Below are positions 7,611-15,448 of a stretch of 37,004 nt of DNA, piece after piece. Source of the DNA: an uncultured Oscillospiraceae bacterium (GTDB lineage Bacteria > Bacillota > Clostridia > Oscillospirales > Ruminococcaceae); assembly GCA_949743955.1 (NCBI GenBank), contig CATJVQ010000045.1, positions 1-37,004 on the forward strand. Direction: 5' to 3'. Each line of letters opens with the position of its first letter. Position 1 is the stretch's first letter. Under the pieces are notes generated by a model, which worked only from the letters and a program-made list of their open reading frames with translations, had not been told where the DNA came from and did not search any database. A program made the position numbers and the translations under genes.

Positions 7611-9323
7611 ATGAATCAGTCGAATATTCTTTACCAGCAGTGGACTGAGCGCGTCACCGATCCTGTTCTCGCGGAGGATCTGCGGGCCATCACCGGTAAT
7701 GCAGAGGAAATCAACGAGCGCTTTTATCAGACACTTTCCTTCGGCACCGCGGGGCTGCGCGGCATTCTCGGCGCGGGCACCAACCGGATGAATATCTACA
7801 CCGTCGGCGCGGCCACGCAGGGACTGTGCACCTACCTCTCCGGCCGCTATGGGTGCGCGAAGGTCGCCATCGCTTATGATTCGCGCCATAACTCCCGCCT
7901 CTTCGCCGAACAGTCCGCACGCATCCTTGCCGCGAACGGACATAAGGCTCTCCTCTACCCGGAGCTGATGCCTACTCCCTCGCTCTCCTTCGCCATCCTG
8001 CATCTTCAGTGCCAGGCGGGCATCGTTGTCACCGCGTCGCACAATCCGGCCAAGTATAACGGCTATAAGGTCTACGGCGAGGACGCCAGCCAGATCTCCC
8101 CCGAGGTCGCGGACGAGATCCTTGGCTACATCGCCAAAATCGACTACTTCTCCGGCATTAAGACCATCCCCCTCGAGGACGGACTTAAGGACGGATCCAT
8201 CACCTACATCGGGCAGGAGACGGTCGACGCGTACCTTGACGCTGTCCTCGCGGAGCAGATCGATCCCGAGGCCTGCCGCAAGACGCCCATCTCCGTTGTC
8301 TACACTCCCCTCAACGGCACCGGAAACAAGTGCGTGCGCGCCGTGATGGAGCGCATCGGCGTGGACAAGGTGGCTGTCGTGCCCGAGCAGGAGAATCCGG
8401 ACGGCGACTTCCCCACCTGCCCGTTCCCGAACCCCGAGGAGGCCACCGCGATGCAGCACGCCATCGATCTCGCGGATAAGCTCGGGTATGACATCGTCAT
8501 CGCCACCGATCCGGACGCCGACCGTGCGGGCGTGGCTGTGCGCCATGGCGGCTCCTACCACCGCCTGACCGGCAACGAGATCGGCGTATTGATGCTGCGC
8601 TACATCGTCCAGCGCCGCGGCGAGATGGGCACACTGCCGGAGAACCCTGTCGCGGTCAAGTCTGTCGTGTCCACCAAGCTGGCCGACCGCCTCGCCAAGG
8701 AGATGGGCGTGCAGATGATCGACGTCCTCACCGGCTTCAAGTTCATCGGCGAGCAGATAGCGCTGCTCGAGGAGAAGGGGGAGACCGATCGCTTTGTCCT
8801 CGGCTTCGAGGAGTCCTCCGGCTATCTCACCGGCCCCCATGCGCGCGATAAGGATGCTGTGAACGCGGCGATGATCATCTGCGAGATGACCGCTACCTAC
8901 AAGAGCCGCGGCATGACACTGCTCGACGTGCTCGACGATGTCTACCGTGTCTGCGGGCGGTACTTAAGCGTAGTGGACTCCTACACGTTCGAGGGCGCCG
9001 AGGGCGGCGAGACAATGAAGAAGATGCTCGCTTCCCTGCGGGCCGATACTGTCGGTGAAATCGGCGGGCGGAAGGTTATGGCCGCGGGTGATTACCTCTC
9101 GAGTAAGCGTGTGCTCGCGGACGGATCCGAGGAGGCCATCATGTTGCCGGTGTCCGACATCCTTGAGTACACCCTCGAGGGGGACGCGAGCGTGATTGTG
9201 CGTCCGTCTGGGACAGAGCCGAAGATCAAGGTGTATTACTCCGTTGTCGCCGGCAATCTCGAGGATGCCCGGAAGGTCTACGACGAGGTTTCTGTGGGCG
9301 TACGGACACTGCTTGGCGTCTGA
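7611..9323 (+). CDS. Phosphoglucomutase/phosphomannomutase (alpha-D-phosphohexomutase)
   Basis: This 570-aa cytosolic enzyme interconverts hexose 1- and 6-phosphates, feeding glycogen, cell-wall and exopolysaccharide precursors. All four family landmarks are present: the phosphoserine loop TASHNP (141-146, Ser143), the metal loop DPDADR, the sugar-specificity loop GFEESSGYL, and the phosphate-binding RPSGTEPKIK near the C-terminus. Length matches the bacterial PgcA-type phosphoglucomutases. The start at 7611 is preceded by GGGAGGT at six-base spacing; an in-frame TTG at 7596 is upstream of that site and is rejected. The gene is divergent from the lipoprotein operon and stands alone before rpmE. 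Confidence 0.95.
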   Translation: MNQSNILYQQWTERVTDPVLAEDLRAITGNAEEINERFYQTLSFGTAGLRGILGAGTNRMNIYTVGAATQGLCTYLSGRYGCAKVAIAYDSRHNSRLFAEQSARILAANGHKALLYPELMPTPSLSFAILHLQCQAGIVVTASHNPAKYNGYKVYGEDASQISPEVADEILGYIAKIDYFSGIKTIPLEDGLKDGSITYIGQETVDAYLDAVLAEQIDPEACRKTPISVVYTPLNGTGNKCVRAVMERIGVDKVAVVPEQENPDGDFPTCPFPNPEEATAMQHAIDLADKLGYDIVIATDPDADRAGVAVRHGGSYHRLTGNEIGVLMLRYIVQRRGEMGTLPENPVAVKSVVSTKLADRLAKEMGVQMIDVLTGFKFIGEQIALLEEKGETDRFVLGFEESSGYLTGPHARDKDAVNAAMIICEMTATYKSRGMTLLDVLDDVYRVCGRYLSVVDSYTFEGAEGGETMKKMLASLRADTVGEIGGRKVMAAGDYLSSKRVLADGSEEAIMLPVSDILEYTLEGDASVIVRPSGTEPKIKVYYSVVAGNLEDARKVYDEVSVGVRTLLGV

Positions 9324-9347
9324 TTCACGCTTTTTAAGGGAAAAGGC

Positions 9348-9376
9348 TTGCTTTTCCGGCAAAAATGTGCTAGGAT
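9348..9376 (+). promoter_or_regulatory. Promoter of rpmE
   Basis: The -35 is TTGCTT (9348-9353), the spacer is 17 bases and the -10 is TAGGAT (9371-9376), 61 bases before the rpmE start. Confidence 0.65.
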
Positions 9377-9437
9377 AAGATTTGCTATTCTGCGTGAATT
9401 CAGAAAGAGGTTCAGATATCGAAAGAGGTGAATGAAA

Positions 9438-9641
9438 ATGAAAGAGGGTATCCACCCGCATTATGAGGACACCACCATCACCTGCGCCTGCGGGGAAGTG
9501 ATCCACACGCGTTCCACGAAGAAGAATATCCGCGTGGAAATCTGCTCGAAATGCCACCCGTTCTTTACCGGTCGGCAGAAGCTCGTAGACACCGGCGGAC
9601 GTGTCGACCGCTTCAACCGCCGCTTTAATCTCGGCAAATAA
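9438..9641 (+). CDS. rpmE: Ribosomal protein bL31 (zinc-binding form)
   Basis: A 67-aa large-subunit protein beginning with the family signature MKEGIHPHY. Four cysteines in a C-x-C and C-x2-C arrangement (Cys16, 18, 36, 39) identify the zinc-binding paralogue rather than the zinc-free form induced in zinc starvation. The end, [11 protein letters not shown], is also typical. An ATG six bases upstream (9432) sits directly on the AGAGGTG site, so 9438 is the likely start. It has its own promoter and terminator. Confidence 0.96.
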   Translation: MKEGIHPHYEDTTITCACGEVIHTRSTKKNIRVEICSKCHPFFTGRQKLVDTGGRVDRFNRRFNLGK

Positions 9642-9660
9642 GTCCTCACTCAAGAACCTT

Positions 9661-9702
9661 AAAGCGCCCGAAGCCATACGGCTTCGGGCGCTTTTTCGTT
9701 TT
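9661..9702. terminator. Strong terminator after rpmE, probably bidirectional
   Basis: A perfect 15-base stem (9661-9675 with 9680-9694) encloses a 4-base loop and is followed by a T-rich run on the plus strand. On the minus strand the stem ends in TTT, so it may also stop the kinase transcript coming the other way. Confidence 0.92.
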
Positions 9703-9740
9703 TATCCGTACACAGAGCCCGGAGACCGCGGGGCGGGAGG

Positions 9741-12740
9741 CTATCCTCTGCCCCGCCCCGCAGCCGGTTCCACCTGTATAATCCATTTTTGCATAACAGT
9801 CTCCAGCCGCTCAAGATCCACCGGCTTGGAGATATGGTCGTTCATGCCGGCCTCCTTCGATTTGCGGATATCGTCGGAAAACGCGTCCGCAGTCATGGCG
9901 ATAATGGGAATTTTCTTTAAATCCTCCCGCCCCGCCGAGCGAATCGCCTGCGCCGCCTCATAGCCGTTCATTACCGGCATCTGGATATCCATAAAAATCA
10001 GATCGTAATAGCCCGGTTCCTTTTCCAGCATGCGCTCGAGCGCGAGCTGCCCGTTCATGACCGGCTCCGCTTGAATGCCCACCATCTGCAGAAGCTCCTG
10101 CGCCACTTCGATATTGATTTCGTTGTCCTCCGCCAGAAGCACTCTCTTCCCGGAATAGTCCTGCTGCTTGAACGCCTCCAGCGCGTTGGAGATTTCCTTT
10201 CCTTCATTCTGCCCCAGCACATCCTGCAGCACCCGGATCAGCTTGGACTTGAACATCGGCTTGCTGATGAAAGTGTCTATCCCCGCTTCTCGCGCCTCCG
10301 CCTCGATATCGGTCCAGTCATATGCCGAGAGAATGATGATCGGGATATGTTCGCCCACGGTCCTCCGGATTTCCTTCGCCGTTTCAAGCCCGTCCTTGCC
10401 GGGCATCTTCCAGTCGAGAATCACCACAGAGAACTCCTCGTGCTCTTTTGCGGCCTCAGCGACACGCCTGACGGCGCTGTCCCCGTCAAGCACATATTCA
10501 GCATCCATGCCGAGACTGCACAGAATCTCGCAGGCGCTTTTGCAGGCATCCTCTTCGTCATCCACAACCAGCACGGGGAGGGAAAACAGAGAATCCATAC
10601 TTTCCAGCTCGGTATCATCCAGCTTCAGATGGACCATGACGGTGAACTTAGAGCCCCTGCCGGGCGTGCTCTCCACCTTGATGTCGCCGTCCATCATGCG
10701 GGCGACGTTGATCGCTATTGACATTCCAAGGCCCGTTCCCTCAATTTTATTCCCGCTGGAATTTACCGCACGGGAAAAGGGCTCGAAGATAGTCTCGATA
10801 AATTCCGGCTCCATGCCGATGCCGGTATCCTCAAAAGCGAATTCATAGCAGCCGCGCCCGCCGATATGGGACGGCTTTTCCTCAATATATATGGTAATGC
10901 TGCCGCCCAGCGGGGTGAACTTCACGGCATTTCCCATGATGTTCATAAAAATCTGCTGCAGGTGCTGCTCATCGCCAATCACGTTTTCGTGCTCAATCTT
11001 CGCGATACGCACGTCCAGCTTCAGCTGTTTCGCCTCCACTTGCGAATGGAACACCGTGAGCATATTGTCGATGGTGCCGGACAGGTTAAAGTTTTCCTCT
11101 GTCAGGCTTACCTTGCCGCTCTCAATCCGGCTCATGTCCAGAACGTCGTTGATGAGCCCCAGCAGATGTTTGCCGGAAACCGTGATCTTGTCTAGGGCGT
11201 CCAGCACACGGCCCTTTTCGTCGATGTGCATGGCCGCAATGGATGTCATGCCCAGTATCGCGTTCATGGGGGTGCGGATATCATGGCTCATCCGGGACAG
11301 AAAATCGCTCTTGGCACGGCTCGCCGCTTCCGCACGCGCCACCGCCAGAGCAAGCATCTGCTTCTGCTCCTCCTCCCGCCGTATCACATCGTCGATACTG
11401 CGGATCGCCATCGTGATAGCCGAGAGCTTCCCGCCCCTTTTCTCTGCAACCGTTACGGAAATCGAACACCATTCGTATACCTCGCCTCTGTTTTCCCTCT
11501 TATTGACATCGAACATGCTTCTCTTGAACTGAAACTCTATGTGATCCCGTTCAGCGAGACGCTTTTTGAGGTTGGACATATCCAGGAAATCCGCCACCAT
11601 TTCGCAGTGTTCCTCTGCCACAACGCCATGTTTAAAGCAATCCGCTACTTCCCTGTCATAAGAGCTGTGCCGGGGTTTCCCGTCCGCTCCAAGGGGATAG
11701 ACTGTATCCATGGTCCCTTTGTTGATGTCGATATAATAGATCACGCGGCACGCGCGCGCAGTGCTGGTCATGGCTTTCTGATAGATCTGATATTCGTCCT
11801 CCCGCTTTGCGCTTTTATACTCCCGGATGATCTGGTTCAGGATCAGAATAACGCCGAAAGCTATCAGGATAAAACTGATGTTGCGGAACAGGACAGAACC
11901 GGAGAGGATAGCCTCCCTGGGGATTGTCAGGATCCCCGTCCATCCGTTCTGCATGTGGTGAAAAAATACGTTGCGGACGATCCCGTCCGGCCCACGGACA
12001 TTTTCCGACACATGATCCATCTCTCCATGGACGGCGTTTTCCCGGTAGCTGTCGACCAGATTCTGCATCTCCTCACGCCTGTAATTCCATGAGGAGAGAT
12101 AATACAGCAGGTCTCCCTCCCTGTCAACCAGGAAATAGGAGGACACGTCCGGCAAAACAATATCCCGGCTGCTCAGTTCAAAGCAGGAGGGCTTCATGTC
12201 AATGGCGAGAAAACTTCCCGTCTCAGGAATCATCCTGCACATGGTCACGACCGGAAGACCTGTCGCTAAGTCCGTGTAAATGGGAGAAATATAGATCCCT
12301 CCATCCGCCGCGGCCGCCCCCTGATACCACGCCTGCTTTTCCACATCGTGAGCCGTCATCGCCTCGATTTCGGGCACGAGCGACACCAGAGTCCCGCCGC
12401 CGGATATCCAGCCATACATCTGAATCTCGTCCTCCCCATAGATGTCGGTCAGTCCCCGCATAAAAGGGTAGAGCCCTTCGTGGAACTCCGCCGGGGAAAT
12501 ACCCGCCCGCTCGCGTTCTGCGACATAATCTGTGCAGATATTCAGAATAATCTCACAGGCTTTTATATTCTGCTCCTCCGCAGAGGAATAGTTTTTGACC
12601 AGAGAGAACCCCATCTCATTAGCGCTCTCCCACAAAATATTCCGCAGTATGGCTGCGCAGCAGATGATCGCTGAGACAAAAGCAAGCAGGAGCATGATAT
12701 TGGTCCACAATCTTCTGGATAATGATTTCTTTTTACCCAC
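9741..12740 (-). CDS. Membrane hybrid sensor histidine kinase with two receiver domains
   Basis: A 999-aa sensor. TM1 is about residues 12-33; residues 34-280 form an extracytoplasmic Cache-like domain (GGIYISPIYTDLATG is typical); TM2 is about 284-305. A PAS-like region follows, then the HisKA dimerisation helix with [13 protein letters not shown] (phospho-acceptor His486) and the ATPase domain with the N, G1 and G2 boxes (NIMGNAVKF, DTGIGM, GTGLGMS). Two receivers follow: the first with DDEED and phospho-acceptor Asp776 in ILDWKMPG, the second with AEDNEIN and Asp918 in FMDIQMPV. No HPt or output domain is present and no response-regulator gene is adjacent. The start is GTG at 12740 with AGGAG ten bases before. 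The domain order and the IEAEAR stretch in receiver 1 match the soluble kinase at 21956, so the two look like paralogues. Confidence 0.93.
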   Translation of the reverse strand: MGKKKSLSRRLWTNIMLLLAFVSAIICCAAILRNILWESANEMGFSLVKNYSSAEEQNIKACEIILNICTDYVAERERAGISPAEFHEGLYPFMRGLTDIYGEDEIQMYGWISGGGTLVSLVPEIEAMTAHDVEKQAWYQGAAAADGGIYISPIYTDLATGLPVVTMCRMIPETGSFLAIDMKPSCFELSSRDIVLPDVSSYFLVDREGDLLYYLSSWNYRREEMQNLVDSYRENAVHGEMDHVSENVRGPDGIVRNVFFHHMQNGWTGILTIPREAILSGSVLFRNISFILIAFGVILILNQIIREYKSAKREDEYQIYQKAMTSTARACRVIYYIDINKGTMDTVYPLGADGKPRHSSYDREVADCFKHGVVAEEHCEMVADFLDMSNLKKRLAERDHIEFQFKRSMFDVNKRENRGEVYEWCSISVTVAEKRGGKLSAITMAIRSIDDVIRREEEQKQMLALAVARAEAASRAKSDFLSRMSHDIRTPMNAILGMTSIAAMHIDEKGRVLDALDKITVSGKHLLGLINDVLDMSRIESGKVSLTEENFNLSGTIDNMLTVFHSQVEAKQLKLDVRIAKIEHENVIGDEQHLQQIFMNIMGNAVKFTPLGGSITIYIEEKPSHIGGRGCYEFAFEDTGIGMEPEFIETIFEPFSRAVNSSGNKIEGTGLGMSIAINVARMMDGDIKVESTPGRGSKFTVMVHLKLDDTELESMDSLFSLPVLVVDDEEDACKSACEILCSLGMDAEYVLDGDSAVRRVAEAAKEHEEFSVVILDWKMPGKDGLETAKEIRRTVGEHIPIIILSAYDWTDIEAEAREAGIDTFISKPMFKSKLIRVLQDVLGQNEGKEISNALEAFKQQDYSGKRVLLAEDNEINIEVAQELLQMVGIQAEPVMNGQLALERMLEKEPGYYDLIFMDIQMPVMNGYEAAQAIRSAGREDLKKIPIIAMTADAFSDDIRKSKEAGMNDHISKPVDLERLETVMQKWIIQVEPAAGRGRG

Positions 12741-12851
12741 TTTACCCGCTCTCCTATATTACCTGAATGGACGGCCCTCTCTTCGCTTTCATCCCCGCTG
12801 CGGACTCGGATTCTTCCGCTTCCCGGCCGCCAGTACTCGCGTTGTTCTCTC

Positions 12852-12886
12852 ATTATACCACAAAAGCACAGCGATTGTGGTATAAT
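12852..12886. repeat. 12-base inverted repeat with TATAAT in both directions
   Basis: ATTATACCACAA (12852-12863) is the exact reverse complement of TTGTGGTATAAT (12875-12886), with an 11-base centre. Each arm gives a TATAAT on one strand, so it may be a promoter-operator for the kinase gene on the minus strand, or a mobile-element end. Confidence 0.8.
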
Positions 12887-12919
12887 CGGTCATGCCCATA
12901 GGGCAGCCGCATCAATCAG

Positions 12920-12949
12920 GGTATAATAACCGCTTGCGGTTATTATACC
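12920..12949. repeat. 14-base palindrome with embedded TATAAT
   Basis: GGTATAATAACCGC (12920-12933) and its perfect reverse complement (12936-12949) flank a TT centre. Like the neighbouring repeat it contains TATAAT on both strands. It is 34 bases from that repeat. Confidence 0.85.
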
Positions 12950-13045
12950 ATAAATTCAGGAACGTGCAAGCAGGGAGTTTTCCATTGGTATGCGCAAACG
13001 CCCGGAGTCTCACCGGCTTCGGACGTTTATTGTTATTGTGTATAC

Positions 13046-13455
13046 TCAGGCGGTGACGAATGTATAGTACCCGTCGGCCTGCCGTTCCACCTTGTACCCG
13101 TTGGGGACAAAGGGCTCCCCGTTTATCAGAATGGGATATTCTATCCGGCGCGGAATTTCACTTTCCCCCATAGCTGTACGGTTATGTCACTCCGGGCCGG
13201 ATCTCATGTTGGTGATTGTCCCGCTGCTGAGAAGGAGCCCCCGTTACCCTGGATGGTTCCGCCGGAATCGCCGGACGTGATACTTCCTCCTGCCATTTCC
13301 ACCATGCCGCCGGAGAGGATGTATAAACGCTTCCCGGCCGGAAACGTCAGCTAACTGATTACACCCATAGGACAAATATGCAGAAATACTTATCACGCTG
13401 TTCGGAACGGTAACGCTCGTTAATCTGCCGCATTCATTAAACCGGTATACGCCGC
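13046..13455 (-). pseudogene. Decayed C-terminal part of a BspA-type leucine-rich-repeat surface protein
   Basis: Reading the minus strand from about 13455, one frame encodes part of an LRR_5 (BspA-like) repeat: RLTSVTVPNSVISISAYLS followed by YGCNQLADVSG, close to the family pattern of a VTIPNSV strand and an FxGC turn. The frame then loses sense. A second frame continues with YILSGGMVEMAGGSITSG and GGTIQGNGGSFS and stops. A third gives SEIPRRIEYPILINGEPF and GYKVERQADGYYTFVTA before TGA at 13046, which looks like a natural C-terminus. At least two frameshifts are therefore needed and no N-terminus or start remains. The 5' end of the remnant abuts the trmD terminator. Family members are secreted cell-surface proteins; this copy should be inactive. 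Confidence 0.7.
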
Positions 13456-13466
13456 CCAAACACACG

Positions 13467-13496
13467 AAAACGGACGCCCTCAGCCGGGGACGTCCG
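13467..13496 (-). terminator. Terminator of the SRP/trmD operon, overlapping the trmD stop
   Basis: CGGACG (13471-13476) pairs with CGTCCG (13491-13496), extended by CCC/GGG inside. On the minus strand it is followed by TTTTCG. The stem includes the last codons and stop of trmD. Confidence 0.75.
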
Positions 13497-14220
13497 CGCA
13501 TTTTTCGAGAAACTCCCTATCCTTCTTGCTCAGCTGGGCCCCTTCGAGCATCTCCGGACGCCGCCGGAGCGTCAATTCGAGCGCCTGCTCCCGCCGCCAC
13601 CGTTCAATGTTCGCGTGATGCCCCGAAAGCAGCACCTCCGGCACCTCCCGCCCGTGCCACACCGGCGGACGTGTGTAATGCGGGTACTCGAGCAGGCCCT
13701 GCTCGTGGCTCTCCTCGGTAAAGCAGCTCTCGTCCGGCAGGACGCCCTCACACAGCCGCGCCGCCGCGTCCGCCACGACGAGCGCCCCAAGCTCCCCGCC
13801 CGTGAGCACGTAGTCCCCGATGGACAGCTCCTCGTCCACAATCTCGTCGATGACGCGCTGATCGACCCCCTCATAGTGCCCGCACAGCAGCAGGATGGGC
13901 CGTTTCATTTCCGCGAGACGGTGCGCCTCCCGCTGGCTGAAGACACGCCCCTTCGGCGAGAGGTAGATAACGTGCGGGCACTCCCCCCGCAGGCGCTCGA
14001 TATAGCGGAAGCAGTTATAAATCGCTGTCGGGCCGAGGACCATGCCCATGCCGCCGCCGTAGGGGGAGTCGTCCACCCGGCGGTGCTTGTCCTCCGAAAA
14101 GCCCCGGATGTCGTGGCAGTCAATCGTGACATACCCCGCCCGCCTAGCCCGGCCGATGATGCTCCCCGAGAGCCACGCGTCGCACAGCTCCGGGAAGAGT
14201 GTGGCAATGTCGAAAATCAT
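13480..14220 (-). CDS. trmD: tRNA (guanine-N1-)-methyltransferase TrmD
   Basis: This 246-aa SPOUT-class enzyme methylates G37 next to the anticodon of tRNAs reading CNN, which prevents +1 frameshifting. The knot region is clear: SPYGGGMGMV (from residue 52), YLSPKGRVFSQ, LCGHYEGVDQRV and SIGDYVLTGGELGA, the last holding the SAM-binding loops, then the C-terminal RNA-binding domain with HYTRPPVWHG and LLSGHHANIERWR. Length is normal. The ATG overlaps the rimM stop (ATGA), so the two are translationally coupled, the standard arrangement in bacteria. It is the last gene of the operon. Confidence 0.97.
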   Translation of the reverse strand: MIFDIATLFPELCDAWLSGSIIGRARRAGYVTIDCHDIRGFSEDKHRRVDDSPYGGGMGMVLGPTAIYNCFRYIERLRGECPHVIYLSPKGRVFSQREAHRLAEMKRPILLLCGHYEGVDQRVIDEIVDEELSIGDYVLTGGELGALVVADAAARLCEGVLPDESCFTEESHEQGLLEYPHYTRPPVWHGREVPEVLLSGHHANIERWRREQALELTLRRRPEMLEGAQLSKKDREFLEKCADVPG

Positions 14221-14723
14221 TCGAACAGGCCCTCCAGAGGCGTAATCTCCACGCGCCCGGCCGCCACGTCCACACGCCTGACTACCTGCGGGATCACCGG
14301 CAGCAGCTTTTCGCTCCCGTCTGGAAAGCGGACGTGCCAGACGTCGTTGGCCCCCGTGTGCGAGACATCGCAGAGCCGGCCGTATTCCTCCCCGGTGTCC
14401 GCGTCGAAGACGGTGCACTCAAGTAGATCCTGGATGAGGTATTCCCCCTCCACGAGCGGGATCTGTGAACGGTGGACATACAAGAGCTTCCCGCGCAGCG
14501 CCCCCGCCGCCTCCGGCGTATCGACGCCCCGGAGCTTGAGCACCGCCATGCGCTGCTTGTGCGGGCGAGCGCGCTCGATGTCCGCCTCGTTTTCCGGCGA
14601 ACCGACGCGGACCTTTTTAAGTCCCGCCAGAAAGGCCGGATCGTCGCACCACGCCTCGGCCCGCACCTCACCCTTAAGTCCCTGCACCGCTACGATTTTC
14701 CCCGTTTCGATAAATTCCTTCAT
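14217..14723 (-). CDS. rimM: 16S rRNA processing/30S maturation factor RimM
   Basis: A 168-aa cytosolic factor that binds uS19 and assists maturation of the 30S head. The N-terminal beta-barrel starts with TGKIVAVQGLKGEVRA, the family signature, and the PRC-barrel follows with YLIQDLLECTVFDADTGEEYGRL and ITPLEGLFE at the end. The start at 14723 has GAGGA seven bases upstream. The gene is separated from khpA by a strong hairpin, and overlaps trmD by four bases. Confidence 0.95.
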   Translation of the reverse strand: MKEFIETGKIVAVQGLKGEVRAEAWCDDPAFLAGLKKVRVGSPENEADIERARPHKQRMAVLKLRGVDTPEAAGALRGKLLYVHRSQIPLVEGEYLIQDLLECTVFDADTGEEYGRLCDVSHTGANDVWHVRFPDGSEKLLPVIPQVVRRVDVAAGRVEITPLEGLFE

Positions 14724-14737
14724 CTTTTTCTCCTCAA

Positions 14738-14769
14738 GCAAAAAGGGCCGTCCGGCGGACGGCCCTTTT
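14738..14769 (-). terminator. Internal terminator-like hairpin between khpA and rimM
   Basis: A near-continuous palindrome (14741-14754 with 14756-14769) has AAAA at one end and TTTT at the other, followed by a further T on the minus strand. It lies inside an otherwise continuous operon, 15 bases before the rimM start, so it probably reduces expression of rimM-trmD or serves as an attenuator. Confidence 0.85.
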
Positions 14770-14772
14770 CTG

Positions 14773-15006
14773 TCAGTCAATTTCCACCATGACCTTCTGG
14801 TCGGCCCGGGTCGCGCACGCGCGCACAACTGTCCGTATCGCCTTGGCGATACGGCCCTGCTTGCCGATGACGCGGCCCATATCGTCAGCCGCCACATGCA
14901 GATGGTACACCACCGTACCCTCCGCGTCGGGCGCGTCCGCCGTCACGCTGACGGCATCCTTCTGATCCACAAGGCCTCGGGCAATGACCCGTATCAGTTC
15001 TTCCAT
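14773..15006 (-). CDS. khpA: KH-domain RNA-binding protein KhpA (YlqC family)
   Basis: This 77-aa protein is a single KH domain. The RNA-binding GxxG loop is GKQG within MGRVIGKQGRIAKAIR (residues 43-58), and the N-terminal MEELIRVIARGLVD is typical. In Firmicutes it pairs with KhpB/Jag and binds many RNAs, affecting cell division and sRNA use. It lies between rpsP and rimM, its standard position. An AAGGGG site precedes the ATG at 15006. A perfect 22-base palindrome lies within the sequence encoding RIAKAIR (listed separately). Confidence 0.94.
   Translation of the reverse strand: MEELIRVIARGLVDQKDAVSVTADAPDAEGTVVYHLHVAADDMGRVIGKQGRIAKAIRTVVRACATRADQKVMVEID
14833..14854. repeat. Perfect palindrome inside khpA
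   Basis: CCGTATCGCC (14833-14842) and GGCGATACGG (14845-14854) flank a TT centre. It covers the codons just after the GxxG loop of the KH domain. Confidence 0.8.
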
Positions 15007-15026
15007 GCGGTATCCCCTTTAGCCCC

Positions 15027-15269
15027 TTACAGCACGCCGTTCTTTTTGAGCAGCGCCTTCACGGTGTCGGTCGGCTGAGCGCCTGTCGCCAGCCACTTCT
15101 TTGTCTTGTCGCTGTCGATACGCACCTCGGCGGGATTCTTTGTGGGATCGTAGGTGCCGACCTCCTCAATGAACCTGCCGTCGCGCGGGTAGCGGGAATC
15201 CGCTACGACAATGCGGTAAAACGGAGCTTTCTTTGCGCCCATTCTTCTGAGCCTGATTTTTACGGCCAT
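15027..15269 (-). CDS. rpsP: Ribosomal protein bS16
   Basis: An 80-aa small-subunit protein with the family start [26 protein letters not shown] (in two overlapping pieces, [11 protein letters not shown] and [14 protein letters not shown]), then [12 protein letters not shown] and a basic C-terminus. It has GGAGG at good spacing. It follows ffh by a 179-base gap that contains a large inverted repeat and precedes khpA by 20 bases. Confidence 0.97.
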   Translation of the reverse strand: MAVKIRLRRMGAKKAPFYRIVVADSRYPRDGRFIEEVGTYDPTKNPAEVRIDSDKTKKWLATGAQPTDTVKALLKKNGVL

Positions 15270-15320
15270 TCCTGTTTCCTCCTGTATTCCGCCGTTCAGC
15301 CGGCGTTTATTGTTATTTCA

Positions 15321-15434
15321 CGGGCCCGGTTATGGCAATTTTCAAAAATATCTCCATTGCCGCCCCGCAGAAAATGCACGCTTATGGCGCGGACATCTAA
15401 AGGATCATATTTTTGAAGACTGCCATAGGACCCG
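15321..15434. repeat. 114-base element with imperfect terminal inverted repeats between ffh and rpsP
   Basis: The left arm (15321-15351) and the right arm (15407-15434) are inverted copies: both contain TATGGCA and TTCAAAAATAT and an outer CGGG, with two substitutions and a three-base gap. The 55-base centre has no frame. On the minus strand it lies in the operon leader of rpsP, so it could fold as a long stem in the mRNA. It could equally be a small non-autonomous mobile element. A short GC hairpin followed by CGTTTATTGTTATT lies just outside it (15289-15315). Confidence 0.75.
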
Positions 15435-15448
15435 AAAATGTCGAACTG

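Larger units (their letters stand above)
12741..13045. other. Non-coding region with palindromes and a decayed hairpin
   Basis: This is the upstream region of the kinase. It holds two palindromes (listed separately) and, around 12999-13025, an imperfect hairpin flanked by AAACG and CGTTT. That hairpin is followed on the plus strand by CGTTTATTGTTATT, a 14-base string that also follows the hairpin at 15289-15315. No convincing gene is seen. Confidence 0.5.

Noticed and set aside
7542-8840. 432-codon minus-strand open frame
   Set aside because: It is the shadow of the phosphohexomutase gene, which has all catalytic loops.
15321-15434. SRP RNA gene next to ffh
   Set aside because: The stem is long enough to suggest it, but the conserved SRP RNA helix 8 tetraloop region (GGAA and its asymmetric loop) is not seen on either strand.
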